From Streptomyces sp. NBC_01549 (GTDB taxonomy: Bacteria; Actinomycetota; Actinomycetes; Streptomycetales; Streptomycetaceae), in the NCBI RefSeq assembly GCF_026339955.1, contig NZ_JAPEPW010000002.1:1798001-1862000 (forward strand): a stretch of 64,000 bases of DNA, written 5' to 3'. Below are positions 1-8,929 of this stretch, piece after piece. The translations under genes and the position numbers were made by a program. The notes under the pieces are model-generated. The model was not told the DNA's origin, made no database searches, and worked only from the letters and a program-made list of their open reading frames with translations. The number at the start of each line of letters is the position of its first letter. The stretch's first letter is position 1.

Positions 1-1
1 C

Positions 2-1813
2 GAGCAGGCCGGCGCCGGAAGACGCAACTTCCTTCGGGCCACGGCTCTGATCGGCGCGGCGGCCACCACCACGGTGGCCCTGCCCGCGGTGACGGCGCAG
101 GCGGCGGCGCGTGAGACGAACTGGCGGCCCGACGCCGACAGCCGTCGCTTCACGCTCGCCGTCATGCCCGACACGCAGTACCTCTTCGACGGACCGAGCA
201 TCAACCCCGCGCCGATCGAGGCCTCGCTGCGCTATCTCCTGGAGCACGGCAAGGACGAGAACATCGTCTTCCTCTCGCACCTGGGCGACCTCACGCAGAA
301 CGGCGCGCAGGCCGAATTCGAGGCGGCGGGCAAGGCGTTCGACCTGCTCGACCGGCGCGGCGTCGGCTACAGCGTGCTCGCGGGCAACCACGACATCAGG
401 TCGTCCACGGACGACCAGCGGGGCGCGAGCCCGTACCTGGACGTCTTCGGCCCGCAGCGCTTCCAGAGCAAGCGCACCTTCGGCGGCGCCTCGCCGGACG
501 GCTACAACACCTTCCACCTGTTCCGGGCGGCGGGCATCCAGTGGCTCGTCCTCGCGCTGGACTGGCGGCTGTCGGCGCGGGGCTACGCATGGGCGAAGGA
601 CGTCATCGCCCGGCACCCGAAGACGCCCGTCATCCTCACCACGCACGAGCTGGTCGTCGAGGACGACGCCCTGTCCTCGTACGGGCAGCAGCTCTGGGAC
701 CAGCTGATCCACGACCACGACCAGATCTTCCTGACCCTGAACGGGCACTACTGGCCCGCCGCCCGCGCCACCCGCACCAACGCGGCCGGCAACGACGTCC
801 ATCTGCACCTGACGAACTATCAGAACCGTTACTACGGCGGCGCGGCGATGATCCGCCTCTACCGCTTCGACCTCGACCGCGACACCATCGACGTCGAGAC
901 CGTCTCGCCGTGGATCCTGGGCCGGGCGGCCAAAGGACTCAACGAGCTGGAGCGGCAGGAGAGCGAACTCAGCGGCGACGCCGACCGGTTCTCGGTCGCC
1001 GTCGACTTCGAGAAGCGCTTCTCGGGCTTCGCTCCGGTGCCCGCCCGCGCGTCGCGGCCGGTGTCCGAGATGCTGGTGCGGGGCACGGTCGCGTACTGGC
1101 GCTTCGACGGGCACGCGGACGGTACGGTGGCCGAGGGCACGGTCCGTGACCGGTCCGGGCACGGCAACGACCTGACCGTGGTCAAGGTCGGCGACGGCGC
1201 ACTCACTTGGTCGTCCGCCCACCACCCCGACCAGCCCGGCCACGGCAGCCTCGTCTTCCAGGGCGGCAAGCCCCCGCTGAAGGGCGCGTATCTGCGTACG
1301 GTCGACGGCGCTCCCCTCAACTCCGCGACGTTCAAACGCGGATACACCATCGAGGCCTTCTACCAGGTCCCCGCCGACTGGGACGCCTCGCACCACGCGT
1401 GGGCCTCGCTGATCAGCCGTACCGGTACGGGCGGTGGCGCGGGCAAGACCGCCGACGACCCGGACGAGCCGCTCGCCACGCTCTCCCTCTCCGACGGACC
1501 CGGCCCGCAGTGGGCCGTCCGACCGCTCAACCAGCAGGGCATCGTCACCAACTGGGGCGACGAGACGGCCCGCGAGCAGTGGTGGCACGTCGCCGTCGTC
1601 AACGACGGCTCGCACACCACGATGTACGTCCAGGGCTGCCCGGTCGCCCGCAATCCGCACACCGTCGCGGTCGGCCTCACCTCGCTCGGGCTGCCCTGGC
1701 TGCTCGGCGGCTACGAGTACGCGGGCAGGATCGACCAGATCCTGCACGGACGGCTCGGCGACGTGCGCGTCGTCGAACGGGCGCTGTCCGTCTCGCAGTT
1801 CATGAACCACTGA
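2..1813 (+). CDS. Tat-exported metallophosphoesterase with C-terminal LamG domain (5' end outside window)
   Basis: The frame is open from the first codon of the window, so the true start lies upstream. A Tat motif RRNFLR is at nt 20-37, followed by an Ala-rich hydrophobic stretch and an AQA-type cleavage site near nt 95-103. The GTG at 74 lies inside the signal and is not the start. Counting from 74, the calcineurin-like metal ligands appear as PDTQY (residue 32; D-T-Q in place of the usual DxH), GDLTQNG (71), GNHD (104) and an NGHYW motif. From about residue 339 a LamG/concanavalin-type fold follows (AYWRFDG onward), a carbohydrate-binding or adhesive module. The exported enzyme probably hydrolyses a phosphoester outside the cell; the substrate is unknown. 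A second Tat-exported hydrolase follows 58 bp downstream, suggesting co-transcription. Confidence 0.85.
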   Translation, partial: EQAGAGRRNFLRATALIGAAATTTVALPAVTAQAAARETNWRPDADSRRFTLAVMPDTQYLFDGPSINPAPIEASLRYLLEHGKDENIVFLSHLGDLTQNGAQAEFEAAGKAFDLLDRRGVGYSVLAGNHDIRSSTDDQRGASPYLDVFGPQRFQSKRTFGGASPDGYNTFHLFRAAGIQWLVLALDWRLSARGYAWAKDVIARHPKTPVILTTHELVVEDDALSSYGQQLWDQLIHDHDQIFLTLNGHYWPAARATRTNAAGNDVHLHLTNYQNRYYGGAAMIRLYRFDLDRDTIDVETVSPWILGRAAKGLNELERQESELSGDADRFSVAVDFEKRFSGFAPVPARASRPVSEMLVRGTVAYWRFDGHADGTVAEGTVRDRSGHGNDLTVVKVGDGALTWSSAHHPDQPGHGSLVFQGGKPPLKGAYLRTVDGAPLNSATFKRGYTIEAFYQVPADWDASHHAWASLISRTGTGGGAGKTADDPDEPLATLSLSDGPGPQWAVRPLNQQGIVTNWGDETAREQWWHVAVVNDGSHTTMYVQGCPVARNPHTVAVGLTSLGLPWLLGGYEYAGRIDQILHGRLGDVRVVERALSVSQFMNH

Positions 1814-1871
1814 GCCGTCCCGGCCACCGGTGACCCCCAGACCTTCCGACTCCCCGAGGGAGAACTTCCGC

Positions 1872-3575
1872 ATGTCCGAGCAGCAACTGCCCGACTGGGC
1901 CGATCCGTCCGTCTCCCCCGCCGCGCTGGACCCGCAGGGCGTGTCACGGCGTGGGCTGCTGCGCAGTGCCGGTCTGTTCGGGGCGGCCTTCGCGGTGGGC
2001 TCCCTCGCCACGCCCGCGACGGCCGACTCCCGGCGCCTCGGCGGCGACGACCCGCGCCTCGCCTATCTCGTCGGCGACCACCACATCCACTCCGTGTACA
2101 GCCACGACGCGAAGTACACGTTCTCCCAACTGGCCCAGGCGAGCGCCAAGTACGGCCTGGACTGGATGGTCTTCAACGAGCACTCCAACTTCGGGCACGC
2201 GAACTACGGCGCCCAGCTGGAGCACCAGGAGATCCTGAAGGCGCGCGCCGAGAACCCGCGCCAGCTGATCTTCCAGGGTCTGGAGTGGTACATCCCGGGC
2301 GCCGAGCACGCCACGGTCTTCGCGGCGCCCGGCCGCCACGAGGTGGATCTGCTCACGAAGTTCGAACTCGCCTACGACGGCAAGCTGTTGGGCTACACGG
2401 CGGGCTCCCCGACCAGCCCCGACACGGCCCGCAACGAGGCCCACGCGGTGAAGGCCATCAAGTGGCTCGCGGAGCAGCGCCGCACCGGTTACGTCGACGA
2501 CGTGCTCGTCCTCGCCAACCACCCCACGCGCCTGGGCATCGACTCCCCCCACGAGATGCGCAACTGGCGGGACGCGGCGCCCGAGATCGTGATCGGCATG
2601 GAGGGCGCGCCCGGCGCCCAGGGCGGCGGCATCCCCGGCTGGGTCGGCTCGGGCCAGCAGCGCGGCGAGTACACCAACAAGCCGTCCGAGAACTCCTTCG
2701 CCGGGTACCCGGAGAACGCGTACGTCCTGTACGGCGGCTTCGACTGGATGACGGCGACCGTCGGCGGCATGTGGGACGCGATGCTCGCCGAGGGCAGGCT
2801 GTTCACCATCACCACCAACTCCGATGTGCACCGCGTCGTCTTCGACACCTGGAAGAACGGCGACTGGGCACCCGGGCAGAACTTCGACAACACCGGGCAC
2901 ATCCCCGACCCGGTGAACACCGACTCCCAGCAGCCGGGCGGCGACTTCTGGCCCGGCCAGTTCAGCCGCACCCATGTGGGCGTGACCCTCCCCCACTACC
3001 TAAACAGTGTGGGAGGTGCCCCCATCGGCTACCGCGCCGTGATGGCGGGCCTGCGGGCAGGCCGCGTCTGGCTCGACCACGGACATCTGCTCGACGGGCT
3101 CGACGTCCGCGTGAAGCGGGACTGCGACCACGGCCCGGGTGTCACCATGGGCGGCCGGATCCGCGTCCGCAAGGGCGAGAAGCTCACCCTGTCGGTCACC
3201 GTGACGACCGCCTCGCGCGCCAACCCCCACGGAATCCTGCCGGAGTTGGCGCACGTCGACGTGATCCGTGGCGCGGTGCGCGGATCTGCCGCCGACCGCG
3301 ACGACTGGCGCGCGCCCGACACCAAGGTCGTCCGCACGGTGGACGTGAGCGGCCGCAAGGGCACGTACACCCTGCGCATCCCGCTGGTCGCCGGTGACGA
3401 GTCCTTCTACGTCCGGCTGCGCGGCAGCGACGGCAACCGCAACGGCACGGGCTACCTGGGTGCCTCGATCGACCCGCACGGCCCGATTCCGCACGTGCCC
3501 GGAAACGGTGACCCGTGGGTCGACACGTGGTTCTACGCGAACCCCGTGTTCGTCGATGTGGTGGGCGGCCGGTAA
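1872..3575 (+). CDS. Tat-exported PHP-domain phosphoesterase-like protein
   Basis: The ATG at 1872 is preceded by GAGGGAGAA, so the longer reading from 1830 is not needed. The 567-aa product has a twin-arginine signal (SRRGLLR, residues about 25-31, then a hydrophobic run). The PHP metal-site motifs follow: HIH near residue 71-73, NEHSNFGH, LANHP and TNSDVHR. PHP proteins are metal-dependent phosphoesterases; exported versions are common in Streptomyces but their substrates are unknown to me. The neighbouring metallophosphoesterase suggests a joint extracellular phosphate-release role, which is inference. A hairpin-forming AT-containing stretch at 2987-3016 sits inside the coding frame and looks like an in-frame insertion (LPHYLNSVGG). 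Confidence 0.82.
   Translation: MSEQQLPDWADPSVSPAALDPQGVSRRGLLRSAGLFGAAFAVGSLATPATADSRRLGGDDPRLAYLVGDHHIHSVYSHDAKYTFSQLAQASAKYGLDWMVFNEHSNFGHANYGAQLEHQEILKARAENPRQLIFQGLEWYIPGAEHATVFAAPGRHEVDLLTKFELAYDGKLLGYTAGSPTSPDTARNEAHAVKAIKWLAEQRRTGYVDDVLVLANHPTRLGIDSPHEMRNWRDAAPEIVIGMEGAPGAQGGGIPGWVGSGQQRGEYTNKPSENSFAGYPENAYVLYGGFDWMTATVGGMWDAMLAEGRLFTITTNSDVHRVVFDTWKNGDWAPGQNFDNTGHIPDPVNTDSQQPGGDFWPGQFSRTHVGVTLPHYLNSVGGAPIGYRAVMAGLRAGRVWLDHGHLLDGLDVRVKRDCDHGPGVTMGGRIRVRKGEKLTLSVTVTTASRANPHGILPELAHVDVIRGAVRGSAADRDDWRAPDTKVVRTVDVSGRKGTYTLRIPLVAGDESFYVRLRGSDGNRNGTGYLGASIDPHGPIPHVPGNGDPWVDTWFYANPVFVDVVGGR
2987..3016. repeat. Stem-loop mini-insert inside the PHP gene
   Basis: The two arms (2987-2997 and 3006-3016) form an 11-bp stem with one mismatch around an ACCTAAAC loop. 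It is unusually AT-containing for this gene and reads through in frame as part of a PHYLNSVGG-type peptide. I think similar hairpins recur in Streptomyces genomes, but that is from memory and unverified. Confidence 0.4.
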
Positions 3576-3607
3576 GGGCCGGCGGAAGGTCTGTCCGGCA
3601 TGAACCG

Positions 3608-4063
3608 TCAGGCGTAGAAGCGCGACAGGCTCTGGAGGACGGCGGCGGGCTTCCCGCCGCCGTCGATCTCCACCGTCCCGTCGACGGCGATCTGCACCCC
3701 GCCCGGCACGTCCTCGACCGAGGCGAGCCGCGCGACCAGCCGGATGCGCGAGCCGACCTTCACCGGGGCCGGGAAACGCACCTTGTTCAGACCGTAGTTG
3801 ACCTTCGTCGACACGCCCTCGACCTCCAGCAGCTCGGTGAAGAGCGGGATGAAGAGGGAGAGGGTCAGATAGCCGTGCGCGACGGGCGCGCCGAAGGGGC
3901 CTTCGGCCGCCTTCTGAGGGTCGACGTGGATCCACTGGTGGTCGCCGGTGGCGTCGGCGAAGGTGTTGATCCGCTCCTGGGTGACCTCGATCCACTCGCT
4001 GGTGCCGAGGTCGCCGCCGGCGAGCTTCTTCAGTTCGTCGAGACCGTTCACGGTGATGCTCAT
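3608..4063 (-). CDS. MaoC-family (R)-specific enoyl-CoA hydratase-like protein
   Basis: The 151-aa hot-dog-fold protein carries the MaoC signature: DATGDHQWIHVDP followed by FGAPVAHGYLTLSL, placing the catalytic Asp/His pair near residues 37-46. The length is typical of single-domain MaoC hydratases, which add water across an enoyl-CoA double bond. The start at 4063 (MSITV) opens after the ligase stop at 4078. The long frame extending upstream only reads through the ligase in another frame. It is the last gene of the SDR - amidohydrolase - acyl-CoA ligase - MaoC operon, so it most likely hydrates the CoA thioester made by the ligase. Confidence 0.85.
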   Translation of the reverse strand: MSITVNGLDELKKLAGGDLGTSEWIEVTQERINTFADATGDHQWIHVDPQKAAEGPFGAPVAHGYLTLSLFIPLFTELLEVEGVSTKVNYGLNKVRFPAPVKVGSRIRLVARLASVEDVPGGVQIAVDGTVEIDGGGKPAAVLQSLSRFYA

Positions 4064-4077
4064 GCGTACTTCCCTGC

Positions 4078-5586
4078 TCACGAGTGGGTGGTGCCGTACC
4101 GCGTACGGACACGGGCCTTGAGGAGCTTTCCGGAGGCGGTGCGCGGGAGTTCGTCCACGACGACCACCGACTTCGGGATCTTGTACTTGGCGAGGCGTCC
4201 GGCGAGCGAGGCGAGGACCTCGTCGGGGTCGAGCTCGACGCCCTCCCGGGGGACGACGACCGCGCGCGGCACCTCGCCCCACTTGTCGTCGGCGACGCCG
4301 ATGACGGCGCACTCGACGATGCCGGGGTGGCCGAGGAGCAGGTCCTCGATCTCGGCGGGATAGATGTTCTCGCCGCCCGAGATGATCACGTCCTTGATGC
4401 GGTCGACGATGAAGACATAGCCGTCCTCGTCGACCCGGGCGGCGTCCCCGCTGCGGAACCAGCCGTCGGCGAACACGGCGGCCGTCTCGTCGGGCAGCCC
4501 CCAGTACCCGGGCATGACGTGCGGCCCGCGGACGATCACCTCGCCCCTCTCCCCGACGTCGACCGGCGTGAGGTCGGGGCGTACGACCCGTACATCGCTG
4601 AAGAAGTGCGGCACGCCCGCCGAGCCCGCCTTGCCGACCGCGTGCTCCGCGTCCAGGAAGAGGGTGCCGGGCGACGCCTCGGTCATGCCGTAGCCCTGGA
4701 GGAAGGTGAGCCCGCGCTGTTGATAGGCGGCGATGAGCGGGGTCGGTACGGGTGAGCCGCCGCAGGTGAGGATGCGCAGCGAGGACAGGTCGGCGCCGGC
4801 CCACCGGGCATGGCGGGCCACCTGGTCGAACATGGTCGGCACCCCGAACATGAAGGTGATCCGGTGCCGTTCGATCAGGTCGAGGGTGGCCGCCGCGTCG
4901 AAGGATTCGACCAAGACGCAGGTGCCGCCCTTGAGCAGCACCGGCAGGGTCAGCATGTTCAGCCCGGCCGTGTGGAACAACGGGGCCGAGACCAGGGCGC
5001 GTTCGTCGGCGGTCAGGTCGTGGTCGACGAGGACGTTGACCGCGTTCCAGGTCACGTTGGCGTGGGTGAGCACCGCGCCCTTGGGCCGGCCCGTCGTGCC
5101 CGAGGTGTACATGATGATGCACATGTCGTCGGCGGTGACGGGCTGGTCGATCGGCTCCTGGGCGGCCCCGTCGATCAACTCCTCGTACCAGGAGCCGACT
5201 TCGACGAACGTCCGGACGTGCGCGTTGCCCGGCAGCCCCGCCACGAGCCCGGCCGTCGACGGTGCGTACACGAGGGCCTTGGCGCCCGAGTCGCTGAGCT
5301 GGTAGGCGATCTCGGGTCCGGCGAGACGGGGGTTGAGCGGCACGAAGACCGCGCCGAGCGTGCCCGCCGCGAAGAGGGTTTCGAGGTAGGAGGGATGGTT
5401 GGGGCCGAGGTAGGCGATGCGGTCGCCACGGCGCAGGCCGAGCGCGCGCAGCGCGTGGGCGAGGCGGGTGGTGCGGGAGTACAGCTCGGCGTAGCTGACG
5501 CTGGTGTCGCGGTGGATCAGGGCGGTGCGGTGCGGGGTCTTGCGGGCCCGGCGTGCGGGCCACGACCCCAGTCCCTCGTTGCGCAT
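4078..5586 (-). CDS. AMP-forming acyl-CoA synthetase
   Basis: The 502-aa member of the ANL superfamily has the P-loop YTSGTTGRPKG near residue 165, the GYGMTEASPG motif, the adenylate-binding YWGLPDET and GWFRSGD motifs, the hinge DRIKDVIISGGENIYPAEIE, and the C-terminal catalytic Lys in SGKLLKARVR. It activates a carboxylate with ATP and CoA. The gene lies between an amidohydrolase (11 bp upstream) and a MaoC hydratase (15 bp downstream), so it probably loads a catabolic acid for beta-oxidation-like steps. Chain length and substrate cannot be read from the sequence. Confidence 0.9.
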   Translation of the reverse strand: MRNEGLGSWPARRARKTPHRTALIHRDTSVSYAELYSRTTRLAHALRALGLRRGDRIAYLGPNHPSYLETLFAAGTLGAVFVPLNPRLAGPEIAYQLSDSGAKALVYAPSTAGLVAGLPGNAHVRTFVEVGSWYEELIDGAAQEPIDQPVTADDMCIIMYTSGTTGRPKGAVLTHANVTWNAVNVLVDHDLTADERALVSAPLFHTAGLNMLTLPVLLKGGTCVLVESFDAAATLDLIERHRITFMFGVPTMFDQVARHARWAGADLSSLRILTCGGSPVPTPLIAAYQQRGLTFLQGYGMTEASPGTLFLDAEHAVGKAGSAGVPHFFSDVRVVRPDLTPVDVGERGEVIVRGPHVMPGYWGLPDETAAVFADGWFRSGDAARVDEDGYVFIVDRIKDVIISGGENIYPAEIEDLLLGHPGIVECAVIGVADDKWGEVPRAVVVPREGVELDPDEVLASLAGRLAKYKIPKSVVVVDELPRTASGKLLKARVRTRYGTTHS

Positions 5587-5596
5587 CTGTGGCCCC

Positions 5597-6472
5597 TTAC
5601 GGTGTCAGCCCGAGCAGACGGGCGGCGTTCTCCTTGAGGATCTTCGGCTTGACCTCGTCCTTGATCGTCAGCTTGTCGAAGTCGGCGAGCCAGCGGTCGG
5701 GGGTGAGCACGGGGTAGTCGGAGCCGAAGAGCACCTTGTCCTTGAGCAGCGTGTTGGCGTACTGGACGAGCTGGGGCGGGAAGTACTTGGGTGACCAGCC
5801 GGACAGGTCGATGTGCACACCCGGTTTGTGGGTGGCGACGGCCAGCGCCTCGTCCTGCCAGGGGAAGGAGGGGTGCGCCAGGATGATCTTGAGGTGCGGG
5901 AAGTCGGCGGCGACGTCGTCGACGTGCAGGGGGTTGGAGTACTTCAGGCGGATACCGCCGCCGCCCGGAACCCCGGCCCCGATCCCCGTCTGCCCGGTGT
6001 GGAAGAGGGCGATGGTGCCGGTCTCCTCGATCACCTCGTACAGCTCGTACGCCACCGACCTGTCGTTGGGGAAGAAGCCCTGGATGCTGGGGTGGAACTT
6101 GAAGCCCTTCACCCCGTACTCCTCGACCAGCCGCCGGGCCCGCTTCACGCCGGCTCTGCCGCGGAAGGGGTCGATGGAGGCGAAGGGGATCAGCACGTCG
6201 GGGTGGGCGGCGGCGGCCTCGGCGACCTCCTCGTTCGGGACGGGCGCTGTTCCGGTGGCGGATTCGGCGTCCACCGTGAAGATCACAGCGGCCATCCTGC
6301 GCTCGCGGTAGTACGCGGCTGTCTCCTCCAGGGTGGGTTTCCGCTTGCCCTCGACCTTGAAGTAGGCGCTGGAGGCCGCGTGCAGATCGTCGTCGAGCGA
6401 GGCCTGGCCCTGCGAGGACACCTCCGCGTGGGTGTGGACGTCGATCGCGACGAGTTCGTTCAGGTCCATCAC
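5597..6472 (-). CDS. Amidohydrolase family protein (ACMSD-like TIM barrel)
   Basis: The metal-site motifs of the amidohydrolase-2 family are present: HTHAEV near residue 12, KFHPSIQGF, LFHTGQTG, LAHPSFPW and GSDYPVLT. The reaction in this group is hydrolysis or non-oxidative decarboxylation of a ring- or enol-acid. The start is a GTG at 6472 overlapping the SDR stop by 4 bp, with an ATG directly after it at 6469; either gives translational coupling. Position between an SDR and an acyl-CoA ligase suggests it processes the intermediate handed to the ligase. Confidence 0.82.
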   Translation of the reverse strand: MMDLNELVAIDVHTHAEVSSQGQASLDDDLHAASSAYFKVEGKRKPTLEETAAYYRERRMAAVIFTVDAESATGTAPVPNEEVAEAAAAHPDVLIPFASIDPFRGRAGVKRARRLVEEYGVKGFKFHPSIQGFFPNDRSVAYELYEVIEETGTIALFHTGQTGIGAGVPGGGGIRLKYSNPLHVDDVAADFPHLKIILAHPSFPWQDEALAVATHKPGVHIDLSGWSPKYFPPQLVQYANTLLKDKVLFGSDYPVLTPDRWLADFDKLTIKDEVKPKILKENAARLLGLTP

Positions 6473-7386
6473 GCCTCCGGGAGCTTCGGCGCGGGGATCC
6501 CGACGGTCTGCGGCTCGGCGCCGACCGACGTGGCCCAGGCGTCGGCCAGGGTGTCGGGGGTCCAGCCGCCGTCCGCGTACGCCGCCCTGATCTCCTGCGG
6601 GTGCGACCAGAGCGTCACCTTGTCACCGCCGATGCCGATGGCCTGGCCGGTGACCCCGCGGGCGGCGTCGGAGGCGAGAAACGGGACGAGGGCGGCGCAG
6701 TCCTCGGGGGAGCCGAAGCCCTCGCCCTTGCGCAGGAAGTCGGGCAGCGGCTCGCCGTTCCTCATGGCCTCGACGTAGGGGGCGAAGGCGGGGATGGTCT
6801 CGGTCATCGCGGTGGCGGCGACCGGCACGATCGCGTTGACGGTGATGCCCGCGCGGCCCAGCTCCATCGACCAGGTACGGGCCATGGCGGCGATGCCGGC
6901 CTTCGCTGCGGCGTAGTTCGTCTGGCCGAAGTTGCCGCGCTGTCCGGCCGGCGAGCCGACCAGGATCAGGCTGCCGCCCTCGCCCTGCTCGCGCATGCGC
7001 ACGGCGGCGGCGCGGGCGCAGGTGAAGGTGCCCTTCAGATGGGTGGTGATCACCGCGTCGAAGTCCTCGTCGGTCATCTTCCACAGCACCTTGTCGCGCA
7101 GGATGCCCGCGTTGGTGACCAGGATGTCGAGCCGCCCGAACTCCTGAACCGCGCGGGCGACGAGCCGGTCGGCCGCCTCGGTGGTACCGACCGGGACCAC
7201 CTCGGCCACGGCCTTGCCGCCCGCCCCGGTGATGGACTTCACGGCCTGCTCCGCCACCGCCTCGTCGACGTCGTTGACGACCACGCGGGCACCGACGGCC
7301 GCGAGGGCGCGTGCGTAGGCCAGGCCGAGGCCACGGCCGCTGCCGGTGACGACGGCCACCTTGCCGGTGAGATCGATGCTGGGCAC
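6469..7386 (-). CDS. Short-chain dehydrogenase/reductase, 3-oxoacyl-reductase-like
   Basis: The classical SDR has the Rossmann motif TGSGRGLG near residue 13, NAG at about 93, and the Ser...YAAAK catalytic set (LVGSPAGQRGNFGQTNYAAAKAG). The GTG at 7386 follows AAGGGA by a good distance; the longer frame to 7482 would run over the putative operator and is rejected. The 305-aa product has an extra C-terminal tail of about 50 residues compared with FabG, as in multifunctional-enzyme type dehydrogenases. It is the first gene of the four-gene catabolic operon and is divergent from marR. Confidence 0.87.
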   Translation of the reverse strand: MPSIDLTGKVAVVTGSGRGLGLAYARALAAVGARVVVNDVDEAVAEQAVKSITGAGGKAVAEVVPVGTTEAADRLVARAVQEFGRLDILVTNAGILRDKVLWKMTDEDFDAVITTHLKGTFTCARAAAVRMREQGEGGSLILVGSPAGQRGNFGQTNYAAAKAGIAAMARTWSMELGRAGITVNAIVPVAATAMTETIPAFAPYVEAMRNGEPLPDFLRKGEGFGSPEDCAALVPFLASDAARGVTGQAIGIGGDKVTLWSHPQEIRAAYADGGWTPDTLADAWATSVGAEPQTVGIPAPKLPEA

Positions 7387-7463
7387 GAGAGGTCCCTTCG
7401 ACGCTGAGGGTCCAGAGCGCGGCTTGCGACGCCGGGCTGCGGCTACGGGATCGAAGCTAAGGA

Positions 7464-7491
7464 CAATAATTGTTGACGTCAATAGTTGTTG
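7464..7491. promoter_or_regulatory. Candidate MarR operator between SDR and marR
   Basis: A 28-bp imperfect palindrome (11 of 14 pairs match) is centred on the perfect 10-mer TTGACGTCAA at 7473-7482. It lies in the 291-bp divergent gap between the SDR operon and the MarR gene, where an autoregulating MarR protein would bind. The AT content is far above the surroundings. Confidence 0.5.
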
Positions 7492-7677
7492 CCGTCTCGT
7501 CCGTGCGGCATGCTGTGCGGAGTACGACGTGATGCTGTACGCGGTACGGCATCACGTGCCCGGCACGAAAGAACCGCCCCGCCCGGGGCCCGGCCCAGGG
7601 AGCCCGTCATCGCAGGCCAGCAGCACGCCACCAGCCCGGCCACCGGTCCCGCCCCCATCGACGCCCAGGAGCCGTGG

Positions 7678-8106
7678 ATGCGCGGACTGCACGCGGACAC
7701 CGGCTATCTGCTGTACCGGCTGGGCCTTCGCTCCGGGCAACTGTTCAACACCTTCCTCGAGGAGTCGGGGCTGCGGTTGCGCCACTACGCGCTGCTGCGC
7801 TTCCTGGCCACCTCCGAGGGCGCGCTCCAGCGGGAGTTGAGCTCGCGGCTCGGCTACGACCCGAGCGCGATCGTCGGACTCGTCGACGACCTGGAGAAAC
7901 TCGGTTTCGCCGAGCGCCGCCCGTCGCCGGACGACCGGCGCAGCCGGATCGTGGTCCTCACGGAGGCCGGCCGGGCGTTTTTGCGCGACACGGACGAGGC
8001 GGGCCTGCGCGTCACGAACGACCTCCTCCAGCCGCTCGACCCCGCCGAGCGGGCCGTCCTGCACACGCTCCTGCAACGGGTCGCGGAAGCCGAACTGAAC
8101 TCATGA
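7678..8106 (+). CDS. MarR-family transcriptional regulator
   Basis: The 142-aa winged-helix protein contains LRHYALLRFLATSEGALQREL, the recognition helix region YDPSAIVGLVDDLEKLGF and the wing RRPSPDDRRSRIVVLTEAGR, all typical of MarR. The ATG at 7678 has AGGAG six bases upstream; longer N-terminal readings to 7486 are low-complexity and would cross the operator. It is divergent from the SDR operon, which it probably represses with relief by a pathway ligand. The stop overlaps the start of the next regulator (ATGA), so two local regulators are co-translated. Confidence 0.87.
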   Translation: MRGLHADTGYLLYRLGLRSGQLFNTFLEESGLRLRHYALLRFLATSEGALQRELSSRLGYDPSAIVGLVDDLEKLGFAERRPSPDDRRSRIVVLTEAGRAFLRDTDEAGLRVTNDLLQPLDPAERAVLHTLLQRVAEAELNS

Positions 8107-8903
8107 CCACACTGTCCGCGCCCGACCGTCTGCTCGCGGTGCTCGCCTCCTTCGACCACGAGCACCCGGCACTCTCCCTGACGGGAATCAGCCGCCGGGC
8201 CGGACTGTCCCTCACCACCGCGCACCGGCTGGTGGGCGCCCTCACCGACTGGGGCGCGCTGGAGCGGGATGCCGACGGCGTCTACCACGTGGGCCTGCGC
8301 CTGTGGGAGGTCGCGGCCCTCGCACCCCGCGGCCTCGCTCTCCGTCAGATCGCGCTGCCGTACCTGGAAGACCTCTACGAGGCCACGCACGAGAACGTGC
8401 AGATGGCGGTCCGCGACGGCTCCGAGGTCGTCTACATCGAGTGGATCTCCGGACGCTCCGCGGTCGGCGTACGCATCCAGGTGGGCGCCCGCTGGCCGCT
8501 GCACGCGACGGGCGTGGGCCTCGCACTGCTGGCCCACGGTGACCCGGCGTTCCAAGAGGCCTACTGTTCGAGGCCGCTGGCCGCATTCACCCCGCACACC
8601 ATCACCGACGGGGCCCGCCTGCGCCGCGCACTCGCCGAAGTCCGGCGCACCGGCGTCGCGGTGAGCAGCCGTCAGGTCACCGACGACGCCCTGTCGGTCG
8701 CCGCTCCGGTGCGCGGCGCGGTCGGCACGGTGGCAGCCGCGATCTCCGTCGTGGTCCCCGAACACGATGCCCAGGTACCGGCGTTGATTCCGGCGGTACG
8801 GCTGGCGGCGCGGGGAATCTCCCGGGCACTCGGCTGGCAGCCGGAGGCACGCGCCGAGTTGGACACCGACCATCCTCCGCGGCGGGCCCGTATGGACAGA
8901 TGA
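8103..8903 (+). CDS. IclR-family transcriptional regulator
   Basis: The 266-aa protein has an N-terminal winged helix (LAVLASFDHEHPALSLTGISRRAGLSLTTAHRLVGAL) and the IclR effector domain (LPYLEDLYEATHENVQMAVRDGSEVVYIEWISG, then LHATGVGLALLAH). It starts at the ATG overlapping the marR stop by 4 bp. IclR proteins usually sense aromatic or small organic acids, which fits the divergent catabolic operon. The pairing with MarR suggests two signals feed into the same operon. Confidence 0.86.
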   Translation: MTTLSAPDRLLAVLASFDHEHPALSLTGISRRAGLSLTTAHRLVGALTDWGALERDADGVYHVGLRLWEVAALAPRGLALRQIALPYLEDLYEATHENVQMAVRDGSEVVYIEWISGRSAVGVRIQVGARWPLHATGVGLALLAHGDPAFQEAYCSRPLAAFTPHTITDGARLRRALAEVRRTGVAVSSRQVTDDALSVAAPVRGAVGTVAAAISVVVPEHDAQVPALIPAVRLAARGISRALGWQPEARAELDTDHPPRRARMDR

Positions 8904-8929
8904 TCGAGCCGGGCCTCGCGCGAGCCGGA

